Assembly: GCF_002455975.1 (NCBI RefSeq)
Contig: NZ_DKLM01000144.1
Location: 1 to 15,437, forward strand
DNA: 15,437 bases
Direction of reading: 5' to 3'
Origin: Clostridium sp. UBA6640
GTDB lineage: Bacteria > Bacillota > Clostridia > Clostridiales > Clostridiaceae
Position numbers and translations under genes: made by a program. Within the stretch, counting starts at the first letter, position 1. Every line of letters starts with the position of its first letter. Under the pieces are notes generated by a model. That model was not told where the DNA came from. It ran no database searches and saw nothing but the letters and a program-made list of their open reading frames with translations. This document shows, piece after piece, positions 1 through 6,724 of the stretch.

Positions 1-23
1 AGTTGAATTTTCATTAAGGAACG

Positions 24-446
24 CTATAGTATATCCTTAACCTGTTGTAAAAATTTCTTTAAAGGAGTTTTATTTAAAATAGTTGAAGTTATAGTAATAA
101 TTTTTTTATTCTTCATCATTATATGCAAAATAGAATTACAATCCTTGTCATTATCTATAATACTTATAAAATCTATTTCCTTAAAACTTATATAACTAGC
201 TTCATTAAAACTTTCTTTAAAATAAATCCCCTCAGTAGTAAACAAAAATCCTTCTTTTCCAGTACCTAAAATTGTAATATCTAATAATGCTAATACATTT
301 TCTTTCTTTACACCTTCGCCATAAGAATTAATAGCATTATTTAATTTTTTCATGGGAATATTTTCAGTGTAATATGTATTTATAGTAGAAATATCACCTA
401 TAGATTTTTTTAAGCACTCCATTATCTCGTTATATTTAACTAACAT
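24..446 (-). CDS. Hypothetical protein, 140 aa, possible PH-like fold
   Basis: I do not recognise this gene firmly. It has no signal peptide, no membrane segment and no catalytic motif that I can see. The middle of the protein (about residues 45-95) holds the stretch GKEGFLFTTEGIYFKE followed by an alternating hydrophobic/polar run with ISFKEIDFISI. This looks like beta-hairpins of the small PH-like domains common in Firmicute cytoplasmic proteins; that is an impression, not a match I could test. The N-terminal 35 residues look helical. Upstream of the ATG the minus strand reads AAGGAATGAGGAGTA: GGAG is only 2 nt from the ATG, while AAGGA at 10 nt is the better ribosome binding site. It stands alone, 158 nt beyond the MATE terminator. 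Its 3' end comes close to the window edge, so no terminator can be assigned. Confidence 0.75.
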   Translation of the reverse strand: MLVKYNEIMECLKKSIGDISTINTYYTENIPMKKLNNAINSYGEGVKKENVLALLDITILGTGKEGFLFTTEGIYFKESFNEASYISFKEIDFISIIDNDKDCNSILHIMMKNKKIITITSTILNKTPLKKFLQQVKDIL

Positions 447-603
447 TACTCCTCATTCCTTTATTTTTGTCTTATATATCTTATATTTATAACTATTAAC
501 ACATATCTATATTTTATTACATATAAACACCCTTATATTATGGAAATTATCCTACTTTATATAAGATTATTATATCATGCAAGCTATATTATTAATTTAA
601 ATC

Positions 604-630
604 AAAAAAGCACTAGGTTATTCCTAGCAC
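604..630 (-). terminator. Rho-independent terminator of the tetR-MATE unit
   Basis: On the minus strand, 8 nt after the MATE stop codon, an 8-bp stem GTGCTAGG/CCTAGTGC (two G-U pairs) with loop AATAA is followed directly by six T residues (plus-strand A's at 604-609). Stem arms are 623-630 and 610-617. Confidence 0.9.
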
Positions 631-638
631 CTTTATTG

Positions 639-2135
639 TTATATATTAGTTTCTTTTTCATCTTTTTCTACTGCTAGTTGAAGATGTAAGTCACTTTTGT
701 CTTCTATAGGTTTACTCTTAACAACTTTAAATTCTTTTTTTACTCTATCACCTAATAATAAAGTAACTAATACTGTTAATCCATCTGCTAAAGATTGACT
801 GAATCCTATTGCATAAAGACCTAATTCTATTTTATATGGTAATATACGAGTTAAAGATAAGAAGAATGAATTTCCACTTTCAAAAGCACCTGGCAATAGT
901 AGTAGGGCTGGAATAAAAAACAGCCCTTGACGAGCTATTGATAACAACGCTGCTTCTTTGCTCTTACCTAAAGCTTGGAACAATCCAGTATAAATCATTT
1001 GATAGCCAAGAAATGGTCTTAATAATCCTAAAGCTATAATTGTATTAGCCCCTATTGTTATTACATTTTTATCGGCACTAAACATTGATACAATAGGAGT
1101 CGCAAATGCCCACATTATCACTGTAGTTATTATACAAAATATAGTAGACCATATTACAGATATCCTAATTGCATCTTTAACTCTCTTATATTTTTTAGCA
1201 CCATAGTTATATCCAGCTACTGGTTGAAATCCTTGAATATACCCTATGAGAATATAGTTAATCATTGAGTTTATTCTTAAAACAATTCCTACCGCTGCTA
1301 CAGCTTCATCACCAGAAGGCATTGGGGTGTTATTAATAAGACCAATTACAAAGGAATTTAAAAATTGCATTATAAATGTTGGAATGCCTATTTCCAGCAT
1401 TTCAGAATATATTTTTTTATCAAAAGAAAAGTCTTTCCTACTAATTTTTACAAAACTTTTTTTTCTATAGAAATATGATATTAAAAATATTGTAGATACA
1501 CCTTGGCCTATAACTGTTGCTACAGCGGCACCTACTACACCCATTTTAAATGTTAAAATAAATATTGGATCTAATATTATATTTAAAACTGCTCCAAGTA
1601 TTATTGCAAACATAGAGTACTTGGAATTACCTTCTGCTCTTATAATGTTGTTTAAAGTCATATTTGTAATAGTAAATATTGCACCGGTAGCTAATATTTT
1701 AGTATAACTTATAGCATAAGGCATTATTGTCTCGGAAGCTCCCACTAGTCTTAAAACTGGCTTTACAAATATGTAGAGTAAAACCATTACTGTTAATCCT
1801 GCAGCAATAGCAGTAAAGAATGCTACTGTTGCAGTTTTATCAGCTCTATCCTTTTTATTTTCTCCTAAGCACCGTGAGATATAAGATGAGGAACCTACTC
1901 CTATTGCTTGGCCTACAGCACCAACTATCATAAATACTGGAAAAGCTACTGATATAGCACCTATAGCCGCAGTATCATTTAGCATTCCTACGAAAAATGT
2001 GTCTGCCATATTATATATAGCATTTATAAGCATAGCAATGATTGCAGGTATAGAAAGCTTAAGTAGAACAGACTTCATTTCTCCCTCACCCATAAGCCTT
2101 GCCCGTTCTGCCCTAGCATCTATTTTATTTTTCAT
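639..2135 (-). CDS. MATE family multidrug/cation efflux transporter
   Basis: This is an integral membrane antiporter of the MATE (multi antimicrobial extrusion) family, which exports organic cations or drugs using a Na+ or H+ gradient. About twelve hydrophobic segments are visible, arranged as two MatE repeats. The first starts around residue 20 with the typical IPAIIAMLINAIYNMADTFF pattern, the second around residue 245 with LEIGIPTFIMQFLNSFVIG. At 498 residues it is somewhat longer than the usual ~450. The excess is a charged, presumably cytosolic C-terminal tail (last ~35 residues, rich in K, E and D) and an N-terminal hydrophilic lead of about 20 residues. The gene starts 21 nt after the TetR gene and is preceded by an unusual all-G ribosome binding site (GGGGGGAACGATAA-ATG). 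It is very likely co-transcribed with, and controlled by, the TetR regulator upstream. The substrate cannot be told from the sequence. Confidence 0.95.
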   Translation of the reverse strand: MKNKIDARAERARLMGEGEMKSVLLKLSIPAIIAMLINAIYNMADTFFVGMLNDTAAIGAISVAFPVFMIVGAVGQAIGVGSSSYISRCLGENKKDRADKTATVAFFTAIAAGLTVMVLLYIFVKPVLRLVGASETIMPYAISYTKILATGAIFTITNMTLNNIIRAEGNSKYSMFAIILGAVLNIILDPIFILTFKMGVVGAAVATVIGQGVSTIFLISYFYRKKSFVKISRKDFSFDKKIYSEMLEIGIPTFIMQFLNSFVIGLINNTPMPSGDEAVAAVGIVLRINSMINYILIGYIQGFQPVAGYNYGAKKYKRVKDAIRISVIWSTIFCIITTVIMWAFATPIVSMFSADKNVITIGANTIIALGLLRPFLGYQMIYTGLFQALGKSKEAALLSIARQGLFFIPALLLLPGAFESGNSFFLSLTRILPYKIELGLYAIGFSQSLADGLTVLVTLLLGDRVKKEFKVVKSKPIEDKSDLHLQLAVEKDEKETNI

Positions 2136-2156
2136 TTATCGTTCCCCCCAAAAGTA

Positions 2157-2729
2157 TTACTCTGTAACTAACAATCCTAAAATTAACTCTTCAATAAATT
2201 TAAGATTTTCTTCTTTTTTATCTTTTCTTACAGATAAATTCATTGTGATTTGAAGAATTAATGTTTGTGCTAACCTTTCATCTGCATCATCTATATCTCT
2301 TATTGATTCTGCCTTTTTAAAAGGTTTAAACATTAATTTTAATCTTGATATTATCCTTTGATTAAAATCCCCAAGATCTTCGGTTTTTTCTTGATTAAAA
2401 GTATATCGCTGATGCACATAATACCCTAATCCTCGTCTTTCTTCAATTCCTGTATATAGTATTTCAATTTCTTTTTTAATTTTTTCTTTTGCAGGAATAT
2501 CTAATTCACTTGCTTTACTTAATTCCTGAAAAGTATATTCCCATGAGTTTTCAAGTATATCCATAAAAAGTTCTTTTTTACTTTTATAATAATTATAAAA
2601 CGTGCCTACTGCCATACCACACTCCTTTGCAATTAATTTAACATCAACTTCATCATAACCATGTTCTGAAAATAGTTTTAGAGCGTTTTTTTTGATTTTT
2701 TCATCTAAGTTTTTAATAATTTTTGGCAT
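2157..2729 (-). CDS. TetR/AcrR family transcriptional regulator
   Basis: This is a DNA-binding repressor expected to sense a substrate of the adjacent MATE pump. Residues ~8-55 form the TetR N-terminal domain: an amphipathic first helix, then a helix-turn-helix with IAKECGMAVGTFYNYYKSKK, the family's most conserved block (GTFYNYYKSKKELF). The C-terminal ~130 residues are helical ligand-binding/dimerisation sequence with no recognisable ligand signature. The frame is open seven codons further up to 2750, but I chose the ATG at 2729 because AAGGAGAAGTT lies directly before it, whereas the upstream ATG has no such site and falls inside a palindrome. The product is 190 aa, normal for the family. 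It is the first gene of a two-gene unit with the MATE pump and is probably autoregulated through palindromes at 2742-2780. Confidence 0.93.
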   Translation of the reverse strand: MPKIIKNLDEKIKKNALKLFSEHGYDEVDVKLIAKECGMAVGTFYNYYKSKKELFMDILENSWEYTFQELSKASELDIPAKEKIKKEIEILYTGIEERRGLGYYVHQRYTFNQEKTEDLGDFNQRIISRLKLMFKPFKKAESIRDIDDADERLAQTLILQITMNLSVRKDKKEENLKFIEELILGLLVTE

Positions 2730-2741
2730 AACTTCTCCTTT

Positions 2742-2757
2742 ATGAATCATAATTCAT
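2742..2757. promoter_or_regulatory. Second palindrome upstream of tetR
   Basis: ATGAAT-CATA-ATTCAT is a perfect 6+6 dyad between the transcription start region and the TetR ribosome binding site. Its half-sites resemble those of the neighbouring 20-bp palindrome (ATTCAT/TTCATT), so it may be a second, weaker TetR site, or an RNA hairpin just before the SD sequence. Confidence 0.5.
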
Positions 2758-2760
2758 CTT

Positions 2761-2780
2761 TAATGAACTCCCATTCATTA
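2761..2780. promoter_or_regulatory. Probable TetR operator overlapping the -10 box
   Basis: TAATGAA-N6-TTCATTA is a perfect 7+7 palindrome, the size and form typical of TetR-family operators. It shares bases 2777-2780 with the -10 box (2777-2782) of the tetR-MATE promoter, so a bound regulator would block RNA polymerase. Assignment to this TetR protein is inferred from position. Confidence 0.75.
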
Positions 2781-2805
2781 TATGTTTTTATTTGAATTTA
2801 GTCAA
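2777..2805 (-). promoter_or_regulatory. Sigma-A-type promoter of the tetR-MATE unit
   Basis: On the minus strand, -35 TTGACT (2800-2805), a 17-nt spacer and -10 TATAAT (2777-2782): one mismatch to consensus with ideal spacing. The expected start is near 2770, about 40 nt before the TetR start codon. Confidence 0.85.
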
Positions 2806-2910
2806 CTTCTAAAGATATCATTTATTAATTTATCTTTTTAGTTCAATACTATAATAATTCTACCATAGCTAAAATAAAAGCTGTATAATAGAAAACCATA
2901 GATATTTCTC

Positions 2911-2946
2911 TATAAAAATAAACCATGCCAATTAAGCATGGTTTAT
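2911..2946 (-). terminator. Rho-independent terminator after the 64-aa gene
   Basis: On the minus strand an 11-bp perfect stem (2936-2946 with 2918-2928, key bases AAACCATGC/GCATGGTTT) with a 7-nt loop is followed by TTTTTAT. It starts at the stop codon of the small gene ending at 2948. It may also end read-through from the LacI-family regulator gene, which has no strong terminator of its own. Confidence 0.85.
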
Positions 2947-2947
2947 C

Positions 2948-3142
2948 TTAAACATCATTTATGATATCTTCTTTATTACAAGGTTTAATTGCAAAACATA
3001 TCTCATAATTGAGATTACAATAAATTATGTATTCATCTTTAAAGCTAAAAGAAGATGAAAAATCTAATATTTGATATTTACAAAATAAAGATTTTTTTAT
3101 ACATATTTTAAATTGATTTTTCACATAAAAGTCATTGTCCAT
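2948..3142 (-). CDS. Small hypothetical protein, 64 aa
   Basis: I do not recognise this protein. It is rich in aromatic residues and Lys/Asp, has four cysteines (two as FCKYQ and IYCNLN, others in KICIKK and KPCNKED) and alternating hydrophobic patterns (DEYIIYCNLNYEICFAI) that suggest a beta-rich fold. It has no signal peptide or membrane helix. The ribosome binding site is poor (GAAAGAGAG, about 7 nt before the ATG). The argument that it is real is its exact placement directly before a strong terminator and 89 nt after the LacI-family gene, which lacks a strong terminator and may be co-transcribed with it. It could instead be the remnant of a larger gene. Confidence 0.5.
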   Translation of the reverse strand: MDNDFYVKNQFKICIKKSLFCKYQILDFSSSFSFKDEYIIYCNLNYEICFAIKPCNKEDIINDV

Positions 3143-3231
3143 TTTCTTACTCTCTTTCAGTAACTATCCTATTAATATATTACTAAAATTATTGACAGTA
3201 TTTAGACAATCCTATACTTAAATAAAATATC

Positions 3232-4230
3232 TTATTTAATACTTTTTGTACTTTCCCTTACAATCAGCTCTGTATCAAGACTTATAATTTTTTCTTGTAT
3301 TTTATTGTTTTCAATTAAATCCATTAATATTTCTACAGACACTCTGCCAATATCTTCTGCTGGTTGTTTTATGGTAGTAAGTGGAGGGTCTAAGAATTCA
3401 ACTAAAGTTATATCATCAAATCCTACTACCGAAATATCATTTGGTATTTTATAACTCAATTCCTTTGCTGCCTTATAAACTCCACATGCCATCAAATCAT
3501 CCTGGGTGAATATAGCTGTTATATTATGATTCTTAATCAAATCTTTTGCAGCTTCATATCCTCCTTCAATAGCATAATCATTAGATTTAATAATAGTCTC
3601 ATCATATTCTATATGATTGTCTATCAATGCATCTTTATATCCTCTTAATCTTTCAATAGTAGTATTAATGTTTTTAGGACCTGTTATACAAGCTATAGAT
3701 TTATGTCCTAAATCAATTAGGTGCTTTGTAGCATTATAAGCTCCCTTATAGTTATCTACAAAAACCCCATATTTTACCTCTAACTCAGGTTTTCTATCCA
3801 TAAAAACCATAGGTATATCATTTTTATAAATGTCATACTTGTCTTTAGTTTGCTTGGAACTAAGCAAAATTCCATCTACACATTTTTCTTTTAATACATT
3901 TATATAATTAGCTTCCTTTTCCGTATCATCATAACTATTACATAATATAAGGTTATATCCTAATTCATTTACTAAATCTTCTACGCTCTTAGCTATACTT
4001 GGGAAAAATGGATTTGATATATCAGGAAGTATTAACCCTATAGTCTTTGTTCTTTTAGTAACTAAACTTCTTGCTAGTGCATTAGGTTTATAATCTAACT
4101 CTTCTATAACCTTTAGTATTCTCTTTTTTGTTTCTTCATTAGTATATCCTTCTATTTTGTTTATTACCCTTGAAACTGTAGTAATTGAAACATTAGCTTT
4201 CTTTGCTACATCTTTTATAGTCACCTTCAT
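3232..4230 (-). CDS. LacI family transcriptional regulator, RbsR-like
   Basis: This is a 332-aa DNA-binding repressor. Residues 3-23 form the LacI helix-turn-helix (IKDVAKKANVSITTVSRVIN). The hinge helix NALARSL follows at about 50-56, with the Leu that intercalates at the central CpG of LacI-family operators. The rest is a periplasmic-binding-protein-like effector domain: NPFFPSIAKSVED, MDRKPE, DNYKGAYNATKHLIDLGHK and GFDDITLVEFLDPPLTTIKQP are standard blocks, closest in feel to RbsR-type ribose/nucleoside regulators. It begins 4 nt after the stop of the M20D amidohydrolase gene; its SD (GGGGTGA) overlaps that gene's last codons, so translation is coupled. I see no LacI-type operator before its own unit. 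The AAAACGTTTT sites before the ribokinase operon fit its hinge type, so it probably represses that operon in trans. Confidence 0.93.
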   Translation of the reverse strand: MKVTIKDVAKKANVSITTVSRVINKIEGYTNEETKKRILKVIEELDYKPNALARSLVTKRTKTIGLILPDISNPFFPSIAKSVEDLVNELGYNLILCNSYDDTEKEANYINVLKEKCVDGILLSSKQTKDKYDIYKNDIPMVFMDRKPELEVKYGVFVDNYKGAYNATKHLIDLGHKSIACITGPKNINTTIERLRGYKDALIDNHIEYDETIIKSNDYAIEGGYEAAKDLIKNHNITAIFTQDDLMACGVYKAAKELSYKIPNDISVVGFDDITLVEFLDPPLTTIKQPAEDIGRVSVEILMDLIENNKIQEKIISLDTELIVRESTKSIK

Positions 4231-4234
4231 AAAA

Positions 4235-5413
4235 TCACCCCATCATATCTAATATCATTTGTACAGTAATTAGCACACCTTTATATAACTCTTTTTCGTC
4301 TATATCAAATTTACAATGATGATGAGGATAAAACTCACCTTCTACTGCTTTTTTGCTTCCCAAGAAGAAATATACTCCTGGAATTCTATTTAAGAAATAA
4401 GAAATATCCTCTCCTATCATTGTTGGCTTTTTGAGCATTACTAATTCTTCATCATAAATAATTTTTTTGCTTGATTCAATTAGTCTATTTACTAAGTCCT
4501 CATTATTTTTCACCATAGGATATCCAAAATGATAGGTATAATCACAGCTTCCATTCATAGCTAAAGTAACGCCTTTAGCTATTTCTCCTATTCTTCTACT
4601 GATATAGTTACGAACTTCTTCACTAGTAGTTCTAACTGTCCCTTCTAGCTCTACCTTATCAGGTATTATGTTATGTGCTGATCCTGCTTGAATTCTACCT
4701 ATAGATATTACTCTATTCTCATTAGTATCAATTTCCCTACTTACAATACATTGAATACTTTGAATTATTTGAGCTGTCATAGTGATAGGATCTATAGATT
4801 TATGAGGCACTCCTCCATGCCCGCCTTTTCCATGAATAACTAAAGAAAATTTATCTAAACAAGACATAATCACTCCATACCCTACTGCTAATTGCCCATT
4901 ATCAACCTCTTCAAAAATTGAGCCTATATGATGAGAAACTATATATTGGATATTATGTTTTTCAATTATGCCTTCCTGAAGCATTTTTTCTGCTCCACCA
5001 TGCCCTTCCTCTCCAGGTTGGAAAATTAGTTTTACTGTACCCTTTAATTCTTTCTCATTTTCTTTTAGAACCTCTCCTATTGCCAGTAAAATCGACATAT
5101 GTCCATCATGACCGCAAGCATGCATTGAGCCGTTTGTTGAAGCAAATTCTAAATTAGTTTCTTCTAAAATGGGAAGAGCATCCATATCTGCTCTTATCCC
5201 TATTACTTTTCCTTCTTTTTTTCCACCTATAGTCGCAACAATTCCTGAAACTTCTTTGAGTTCTTCAAATTCTATATTTAATTCCCTTAGCTGATTTTTC
5301 AAGTATTCTATAGTCTTAGGCAGTACTAATCCTACTTCAGGTATTGTATGTAAATATCTTCTATGTCTTATTATTCTTTCCTCTATTTTTTCTTTATTTA
5401 TATTAAAAATCAT
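4235..5413 (-). CDS. M20D family amidohydrolase (amidase/deacylase)
   Basis: This is a cytosolic metal-dependent hydrolase of the M20D family (N-acyl-amino-acid amidohydrolases such as aminoacylase, hippurate hydrolase, IAA-amino-acid hydrolase and N-acetyl-diaminopimelate deacetylase). At 392 aa it has the family's usual length. Visible ligands are the ACGHDGH block (Cys100, His102), Glu135/Glu136 in FQPGEEGHGGAEKM, the His pair at 161-162 and the His cluster 364-366 near the end. The lid/dimerisation domain lies between about 180 and 295 (HGKGGHGGVPHKSIDPI). FQPGEEG replaces the more common FQPAEEG. The ATG at 5413 is preceded by AGAGGGG at 7 nt. It is first of a two-gene unit with the LacI-type regulator and lies beside a transporter operon carrying another M20 enzyme. 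The substrate is unknown; an amide-linked conjugate imported by that system is a guess. Confidence 0.9.
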   Translation of the reverse strand: MIFNINKEKIEERIIRHRRYLHTIPEVGLVLPKTIEYLKNQLRELNIEFEELKEVSGIVATIGGKKEGKVIGIRADMDALPILEETNLEFASTNGSMHACGHDGHMSILLAIGEVLKENEKELKGTVKLIFQPGEEGHGGAEKMLQEGIIEKHNIQYIVSHHIGSIFEEVDNGQLAVGYGVIMSCLDKFSLVIHGKGGHGGVPHKSIDPITMTAQIIQSIQCIVSREIDTNENRVISIGRIQAGSAHNIIPDKVELEGTVRTTSEEVRNYISRRIGEIAKGVTLAMNGSCDYTYHFGYPMVKNNEDLVNRLIESSKKIIYDEELVMLKKPTMIGEDISYFLNRIPGVYFFLGSKKAVEGEFYPHHHCKFDIDEKELYKGVLITVQMILDMMG

Positions 5414-5560
5414 TAATAATCCCCTCTTTTAATCTAAAATTTTTTAGAGGTAAAAAGCGAAATCGCGACAAGACCACCATTTTTCAATTGATAATATATA
5501 TCTTATTCAATTAACTCAGCCCTGTCTGCTGATTATGGGTTATATAAAAGTTGTAATTGT
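5414..5560 (-). promoter_or_regulatory. Structured 5' leader with SD-sequestering stem
   Basis: The ~145-nt leader of the M20D-regulator unit shows several stems on the minus strand. These are TCAGC/GCTGA with a 7-nt loop (about 5515-5532), a longer AT stem AATTGA.../...TCAATT (about 5485-5511), a GCGA/TCGC element (about 5457-5466), and CCTCT (5446-5450) able to pair with the SD AGAGG (5423-5427). An upstream GGT in the GGTGGTC segment could compete for the ACC next to the anti-SD. It reads like a translational on/off leader, but it matches no riboswitch class I know. Confidence 0.4.
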
Positions 5561-5565
5561 TTTTA

Positions 5566-5595
5566 CTTATAAACTCTAAATAAATTTAAATTCAA
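5566..5595 (-). promoter_or_regulatory. Candidate promoter of the M20D-lacI unit
   Basis: On the minus strand, -35 TTGAAT (5590-5595) and -10 TATAAG (5566-5571) at 18 nt, or TTATAA at 17 nt. It lies just downstream of the terminator at 5612-5640, as expected for an independent unit. Confidence 0.55.
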
Positions 5596-5611
5596 TGTAT
5601 CTTTTAAGGAA

Positions 5612-5640
5612 GAAAAAATCTTCTATAAACCATATAGAAG
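5612..5640 (-). terminator. Rho-independent terminator after the ribokinase-transporter operon
   Basis: On the minus strand a perfect 8-bp stem CTTCTATA/TATAGAAG with loop TGGTT is followed by ATTTTTTC. It is the first convincing terminator after the GATase-fold gene (317 nt past its stop), so the operon has a long 3' untranslated region. Confidence 0.8.
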
Positions 5641-5956
5641 AATTACTCTTAACTTAAATAATTGGTGATGATTTAAAATATTATTGATTTTAAAATACAA
5701 CTATGATTAGTTTATAAGATTAAGAATTAATAGATAATATAAAGTTATTAATCCCTTTAACCCTTCATTTTAATTCTCAATTAATTACAACAGCTAGCAT
5801 AGAGTAATCCAAATTTTCAATGATTTGAAACATAGCCAAATATCAAATATTTTATTAATGAGATTTTATTGTATGGGCATCTAGATAGAAAACTACCTAG
5901 ACACCACCTTCAATAATTTAGTGTAATATTAGGAACTAATTGTCTTTAACTAAGTC
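5641..5956. other. Gene-free 3' untranslated stretch
   Basis: No credible gene, RNA gene or promoter is seen. It holds the stem-loop at 5876-5905 and an imperfect inverted pair, ATTAAGAATTAA near 5723 and its near-complement near 5771. The longest start-to-stop frames are under 20 codons. Confidence 0.5.
5876..5905. other. 13-bp stem-loop downstream of the GATase-fold gene
   Basis: Arms 5876-5888 and 5893-5905 pair over 13 positions (core CTAGRTAG/CTAYCTAG, some G-U on the minus strand) around an AAAA/TTTT loop. It lies 52 nt after the last operon gene. No T-run follows on either strand, so it is not a classical terminator; 3'-end protection of the mRNA is possible. Confidence 0.5.
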
Positions 5957-6703
5957 TTATTTTCTTGTCATCCAATTTAAAATATTTATCCAAAGTTTAT
6001 TGTAATATTCCCAATTTAGGAATTCTACTGGTCCCCAGTGTGGAGCGCAATCAGAAGTAAAAATAGCTGTTCTACCTTTTCCATATTCCATAACAGATAT
6101 GAATGGATCTCCATCTATTGTTACTAGGTGTTCTCCTCTGTCTTCTAGTGCTATTGTTTTATTATATCCTAAGAAATGTGGCCATTCTTTTGGTATTCCA
6201 TTTAATATTTCATGTTCTTTAACAACTTGTGGATAGAATCCTTGAGGTGCCTCTACTCTATCGTCTGTATCTAACATTCTTATTGGTAGTATGTCCTTTA
6301 CAGCAGTTTCACCATATCTAGTTTTTGCATCTATTCCAGTGAAAGACATGTATCCTCCTACCATTAAGAAAGATCCACCTTTTTCAACATATTCCTTTAC
6401 AAGTTCTAATCTGTTTGGTAATTTCTTTCCTTGTGTAAATACTGATTTAGGCAATAATAAAGTATTTGATCCTATATCAGATAATATAACAGCTTCATAT
6501 TGATTCAACTCTTCTAAAGTTGTTGGAAATTTATCCGCTGCTAAATGATTTGGTAGAAAGTCTACTTCATATCCACCTTCTTCTAACGCTTTTTTTATAT
6601 ACTCAACACCTTCTTCATAAACTGAAGTTGTAAAGCTGTCAAATCCCTTTACATGTATAGTATGGCTCATCCATGATTCCCCAGCAATTAATATTTTACT
6701 CAT
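5957..6703 (-). CDS. Class I GATase-fold protein (PF07090-type), catalytic Cys absent
   Basis: This 248-aa cytosolic protein resembles the 'putative glutamine amidotransferase' family (PF07090 type; flavodoxin-like alpha/beta GATase/ThuA fold). It has an N-terminal strand KILIAGESW, a D/G-rich turn VILSDIGSN at ~72-80, the expected nucleophile elbow FLMVGGYMSF at ~112-121, and a conserved C-terminal block FTSDCAPHWGP at ~215-225. In true class I glutamine amidotransferases the elbow reads G-x-C-x-G. Here the position is G-G-Y-M-S with no cysteine, so glutaminase activity is unlikely and the historical name is probably misleading. The only cysteine in the protein is in the DCAPHWG block (Cys219). 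It is the last gene of the operon, 21 nt after the M20 hydrolase, with a clear AAGGAGG-like SD. Its role is unknown; the context implies a step in metabolising the imported substrate. Confidence 0.85.
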   Translation of the reverse strand: MSKILIAGESWMSHTIHVKGFDSFTTSVYEEGVEYIKKALEEGGYEVDFLPNHLAADKFPTTLEELNQYEAVILSDIGSNTLLLPKSVFTQGKKLPNRLELVKEYVEKGGSFLMVGGYMSFTGIDAKTRYGETAVKDILPIRMLDTDDRVEAPQGFYPQVVKEHEILNGIPKEWPHFLGYNKTIALEDRGEHLVTIDGDPFISVMEYGKGRTAIFTSDCAPHWGPVEFLNWEYYNKLWINILNWMTRK

Positions 6704-6724
6704 CTTTAAAGTCCTCCTTAAAAA

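Noticed and set aside
2157..2750. TetR start at the ATG at 2750
   Set aside because: The ATG at 2729 has AAGGAG at proper spacing; the 2750 ATG has none and lies in a palindrome.
4918..5157. Plus-strand open frame of 79 codons
   Set aside because: Antisense to the M20D gene whose metal-binding blocks occupy the same bases; no start signal. The same holds for the plus-strand frames at 1999-2253, 6291-6503, 10490-10768 and 14888-15100.
5450..5482. T-box antiterminator suggested by GGTGG...GCGATTTCGC and a T-run
   Set aside because: The conserved GGTGGNACCGCG is broken by extra bases, and no stem I with AGUA/GNUG elements fits the ~145-nt leader.
5480..5540. TPP (THI-box) riboswitch suggested by GGGCTGAG on the minus strand
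   Set aside because: The second conserved TPP segment (ACCTGATCTGG-like) is missing and the gene context is not thiamine-related.
5723..5785. Miniature inverted-repeat element suggested by near-complementary AGAATTAA arms
   Set aside because: Arms are short, purely A/T-rich and imperfect, with no target-site duplication visible.
5777..5833. 18-codon minus-strand frame downstream of the GATase-fold gene
   Set aside because: No ribosome binding site, very short, and within a region of frequent stops; probably chance.
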